A stretch of 64,000 nucleotides of DNA from Gammaproteobacteria bacterium (GTDB lineage: Bacteria > Pseudomonadota > Gammaproteobacteria > JAJFKO01), in NCBI GenBank assembly GCA_021773175.1, contig JAJFKO010000043.1, forward strand, positions 124,001-188,000, in the 5' to 3' direction. Below, piece after piece: positions 62,049 to 64,000 of this stretch. Each line of letters opens with the position of its first letter. Position 1 is the first letter of the stretch. Below the pieces are notes generated by a model that saw nothing but the letters and a program-made list of their open reading frames with translations, had not been told where the DNA came from and ran no database searches. A program made the position numbers and the translations under genes.

Positions 62049-62495
62049 ATGAAGTTTAGAAAGGCGATGTGGCGTGGAGTAAAGCCTCTTGTTGATGTTC
62101 CTAGATGGATGGGCTTGGGACAAATTAAAAAAAATGCTTCATTGATTGGAACCATGGCGAAAGGTGTTTTTACTACTGAAAAAGCGACTCGGGTAGAAAC
62201 CTTTTCCGAAGCAAGTCGACGACTTAATCTTTCTGAAACTGAACTACAACAACGACAGAAACAATTTCATACTCTTTTTTTTGTTTTTCTTATTGTTGGC
62301 ATATTGTTAATAATTTATTTTATATATAACCTTATTGCTGGCGAGTTTTTTGCGACCTTGTTTAGCTTCGTGGTTGCTTGTATCGCGTTTGTTGAAGCTT
62401 TTCGAAATCACTTTTGGTATACCCAAATGAAAAATCGTAAATTAGGCATGTCATTTAAAAATTGGCTGGCTATGTTTCTGAATAAGAAGGTGTGA
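62049..62495 (+). CDS. icmV: Dot/Icm secretion system membrane protein IcmV
   Basis: A 148-residue inner-membrane protein. The N-terminus, with KAMWRGVKPLVDVPRWMG and SLIGTMAKGVF, is characteristic of IcmV. Two hydrophobic helices follow a charged stretch (TLFFVFLIVGILLIIYFIYNLI and FATLFSFVVACIAFVEAFRN). It is needed for the integrity of the Dot/Icm apparatus. dotA follows after 7 bases, and the start has GAGG upstream. Confidence 0.93.
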   Translation: MKFRKAMWRGVKPLVDVPRWMGLGQIKKNASLIGTMAKGVFTTEKATRVETFSEASRRLNLSETELQQRQKQFHTLFFVFLIVGILLIIYFIYNLIAGEFFATLFSFVVACIAFVEAFRNHFWYTQMKNRKLGMSFKNWLAMFLNKKV

Positions 62496-62502
62496 TAATA
62501 CG

Positions 62503-64000
62503 ATGAGAAAGGAAACACAGCGGCTTTTATTACTTATTTTAGGGCTTTTGATTATTTCTTTTATTCCAGAACTTGCTGCAGCGCAAAGCTCAGCCGGTGC
62601 TGGAACAACCGGTATCCCCAATCTTTTTTCTATTCCTGCGACAGATAAATCAATGCAATATCTTGGGCAAATTTTGGGTTCGGTTGGTAATTTTATTGTA
62701 GGCAAAGAAACCATTCTTTCTGCTTTATTCCGTACTTTTAATAGTGCGGTATTAGCTCTTGCTGGGATTATTGTTATTTATACAATTTTTGTATCAACAC
62801 TTAATACTGCCCATGAAGGTGAAATTCTTGGTCGTAAATGGTCATCAATGTGGATTCCCGTTCGTTCTGCTGCCGGTATTGCTTTGTTAATTCCTGTAAA
62901 AGGCTCTAGTTATTCTCTTATCCAAATTTTTATGATGTGGGTTGTTGTTCAAGGAGTTGGGGCTGCCGATAGTTTATGGGATACGGCTCTTAACTTTTTT
63001 GATCATGGTGGTAATGTTTATGATCAGAAAGCACCTGATATAGCAAAATATTTACCTTTCATGGGAGGGGTGTTTAAAGCGGCTGTTTGTACTCAATTAC
63101 TCAAATATTCTTTGGAGCAAGATTACCCTAATCAAGTTTCTTTTCAGAATTATTATATTTTACCTAATGGTATGGGGTTAGAAATACCAGGGATTATTAC
63201 CGTTAATGGTCGTAGAGTTCCATCTTTAATGGGGGCTTGTGGCAATATGAACTGGGCTGGTTATGTTGGCCAAACAAGTATGCCTGCTGATGCAGTTTCT
63301 ATTTTTGCTTTAGCGAATACACAGCTCGTTCAATCATTAGTCGCGGCCGTAGCTCCTTGGGCACAAGCTGTGTTCCAATCTAAAGTTAGTGGCTCGGCAG
63401 ATTGTCAAACCACAGAGCAGTGTTCGCAAGCAGCGCAACAGTTTTTCACTGCTGGAGAGGGGTATCGAGCTTTAGTCAGTCCAATTCTTAATTATCGTCG
63501 AATGCACGGACAAAGTACGGGGTTGCAGTTTGTTGCTGCTGCTAAAAAGAAAGGTTGGATTATGGCTGGTTCATATTTCTATGATATATATCAACTGTCA
63601 GCTAAAGATTTGAAAAACTCATTTTTTCCACCAGCTTTTGCTACAGGCAGTATGCATTTTGGAAATGAGCTTTTAAAAGAACAAGCAGACAAAATTAGAA
63701 ATATCGATAAAATGGCGGCTTTTCCAATAAACTATGCTCAGTACCTTGCTCTAGAAGCAGAACAAAGCTCTTCTCAATGGTCAGGCATTCATCTTAGTGG
63801 TAATTCTTCAATGCCAGGTCCTTTACAAGATGTCTTAGACATTGTGACACTAGGCCTGGCAAGTGTTGCAAATGATTGGCGACATCTTTTTGCATCGCCA
63901 AGCGCAAGCGCTAATTTTGGAACAAATAATCCGGTATCAAAACTTGCACGATTTGGTTCTGAAACACTAAAAACGGTAGATAGTGTGTGGCTTGGTTCAG
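62503..64000 (+). CDS. dotA: Dot/Icm secretion system protein DotA, N-terminal part (cut by window edge)
   Basis: An open frame from ATG 62503 through the last base, 499 codons, with no stop. It starts with a signal peptide (LLLLILGLLIISFIPELAAAQ), as DotA has, followed by membrane helices around GIIVIYTIFVSTLNTAHEG and RSAAGIALLIPVKGSSYSLIQ. The conserved SMWIPVRS and MMWVVVQGVGAADSLWD blocks are diagnostic. A long periplasmic loop with paired Cys (ADCQTTEQC) follows. DotA is a polytopic inner-membrane component that is also secreted in ring form in Legionella (about 1048 residues). The C-terminal half lies beyond the window. Confidence 0.95.
   Translation, partial: MRKETQRLLLLILGLLIISFIPELAAAQSSAGAGTTGIPNLFSIPATDKSMQYLGQILGSVGNFIVGKETILSALFRTFNSAVLALAGIIVIYTIFVSTLNTAHEGEILGRKWSSMWIPVRSAAGIALLIPVKGSSYSLIQIFMMWVVVQGVGAADSLWDTALNFFDHGGNVYDQKAPDIAKYLPFMGGVFKAAVCTQLLKYSLEQDYPNQVSFQNYYILPNGMGLEIPGIITVNGRRVPSLMGACGNMNWAGYVGQTSMPADAVSIFALANTQLVQSLVAAVAPWAQAVFQSKVSGSADCQTTEQCSQAAQQFFTAGEGYRALVSPILNYRRMHGQSTGLQFVAAAKKKGWIMAGSYFYDIYQLSAKDLKNSFFPPAFATGSMHFGNELLKEQADKIRNIDKMAAFPINYAQYLALEAEQSSSQWSGIHLSGNSSMPGPLQDVLDIVTLGLASVANDWRHLFASPSASANFGTNNPVSKLARFGSETLKTVDSVWLGS

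Noticed and set aside
1-64000. CRISPR arrays, tRNA or rRNA genes
   Set aside because: No regularly spaced direct repeats with unique spacers, and no tRNA-like or rRNA-like segments were seen in any gap.
62503-64000. dotA as a broken gene because no stop is present
   Set aside because: The frame is simply cut by the window edge; all 499 codons are open and family-like.

Overview
This window looks like a chromosomal segment of a low-GC, host-associated gammaproteobacterium of the order Legionellales (Legionella/Coxiella/Berkiella-type). The strongest evidence is the right end, which carries a Dot/Icm type IVB secretion locus in the classical divergent order: icmX, an extra gene and icmW leftward, then icmV and dotA rightward. 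The window also holds several eukaryote-style or effector-like proteins. These are a giant 3666-residue DUF3638/DUF3645-type protein, a leucine-rich-repeat-like protein with a basic tail, and a 937-residue FAD protein with a Ser-rich N-terminus. The species cannot be fixed from sequence reading alone.

Layout. 1-4.8 kb (+): end of prfC, an O-methyltransferase, an AmpG-like permease, a ZIP metal transporter and a repeat protein. 4.9-8.1 kb (-): hutU and lnt. 8.4-16.0 kb (-): cytochrome c maturation genes ccmC-D-E-F, then a block of non-ccm DNA (a hairpin element, a decayed gene, tandem palindromes and a DUF4143 AAA ATPase), then ccmG-H-I. 16.0-31.2 kb: a palindromic repeat, the giant gene, pntAA-pntAB-pntB and a small secreted protein, all on +. 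31.3-38.3 kb (-): ccmB, ccmA, a 2OG-Fe(II) oxygenase, a response regulator, a PAS histidine kinase and the FAD protein. 38.6-43.2 kb (-): cytochrome oxidase assembly genes (TlpA-like, SCO, cyoE, ctaA, Sco-like, SURF1). 43.4-47.5 kb (+): tatA-B-C followed directly by the bc1 complex petA-B-C. 47.7-50.7 kb: a second DUF4143 ATPase and an SLC13-type permease. 51-56.1 kb (-): ppiB, coxC, ctaG and a caa3-type coxA/coxB. 56.6-59.5 kb: a membrane protein, a small secreted Cys-rich protein and a four-haem cytochrome c. 59.7-64 kb: the icm/dot genes.

How it works together. Most of the window builds one aerobic respiratory chain. Ccm attaches haem to c-type cytochromes (c1, the CoxB c-domain, the four-haem cytochrome). 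Tat exports the Rieske protein. CyoE and CtaA make haem A. SCO, Sco-like, TlpA, CtaG and SURF1 assemble the caa3 oxidase, and the transhydrogenase couples proton motive force to NADPH. Accessory DNA has been inserted into this backbone. Joining ccmA-B to ccmC-F to ccmG-I gives the standard gene order on one strand, so two insertions appear to have split an ancestral operon.

The most notable unexplained signals are: a three-copy, about 126-bp nested palindromic repeat with paired base changes in its inner stem; a separate about 221-bp hairpin element with 28-bp perfect terminal arms abutting a start-less, stop-containing coding remnant; unusual operator-like repeats upstream of both DUF4143 ATPases; the domain make-up of the giant protein; and an uncharacterised Gln-rich exported protein inside the icmW-icmX operon.
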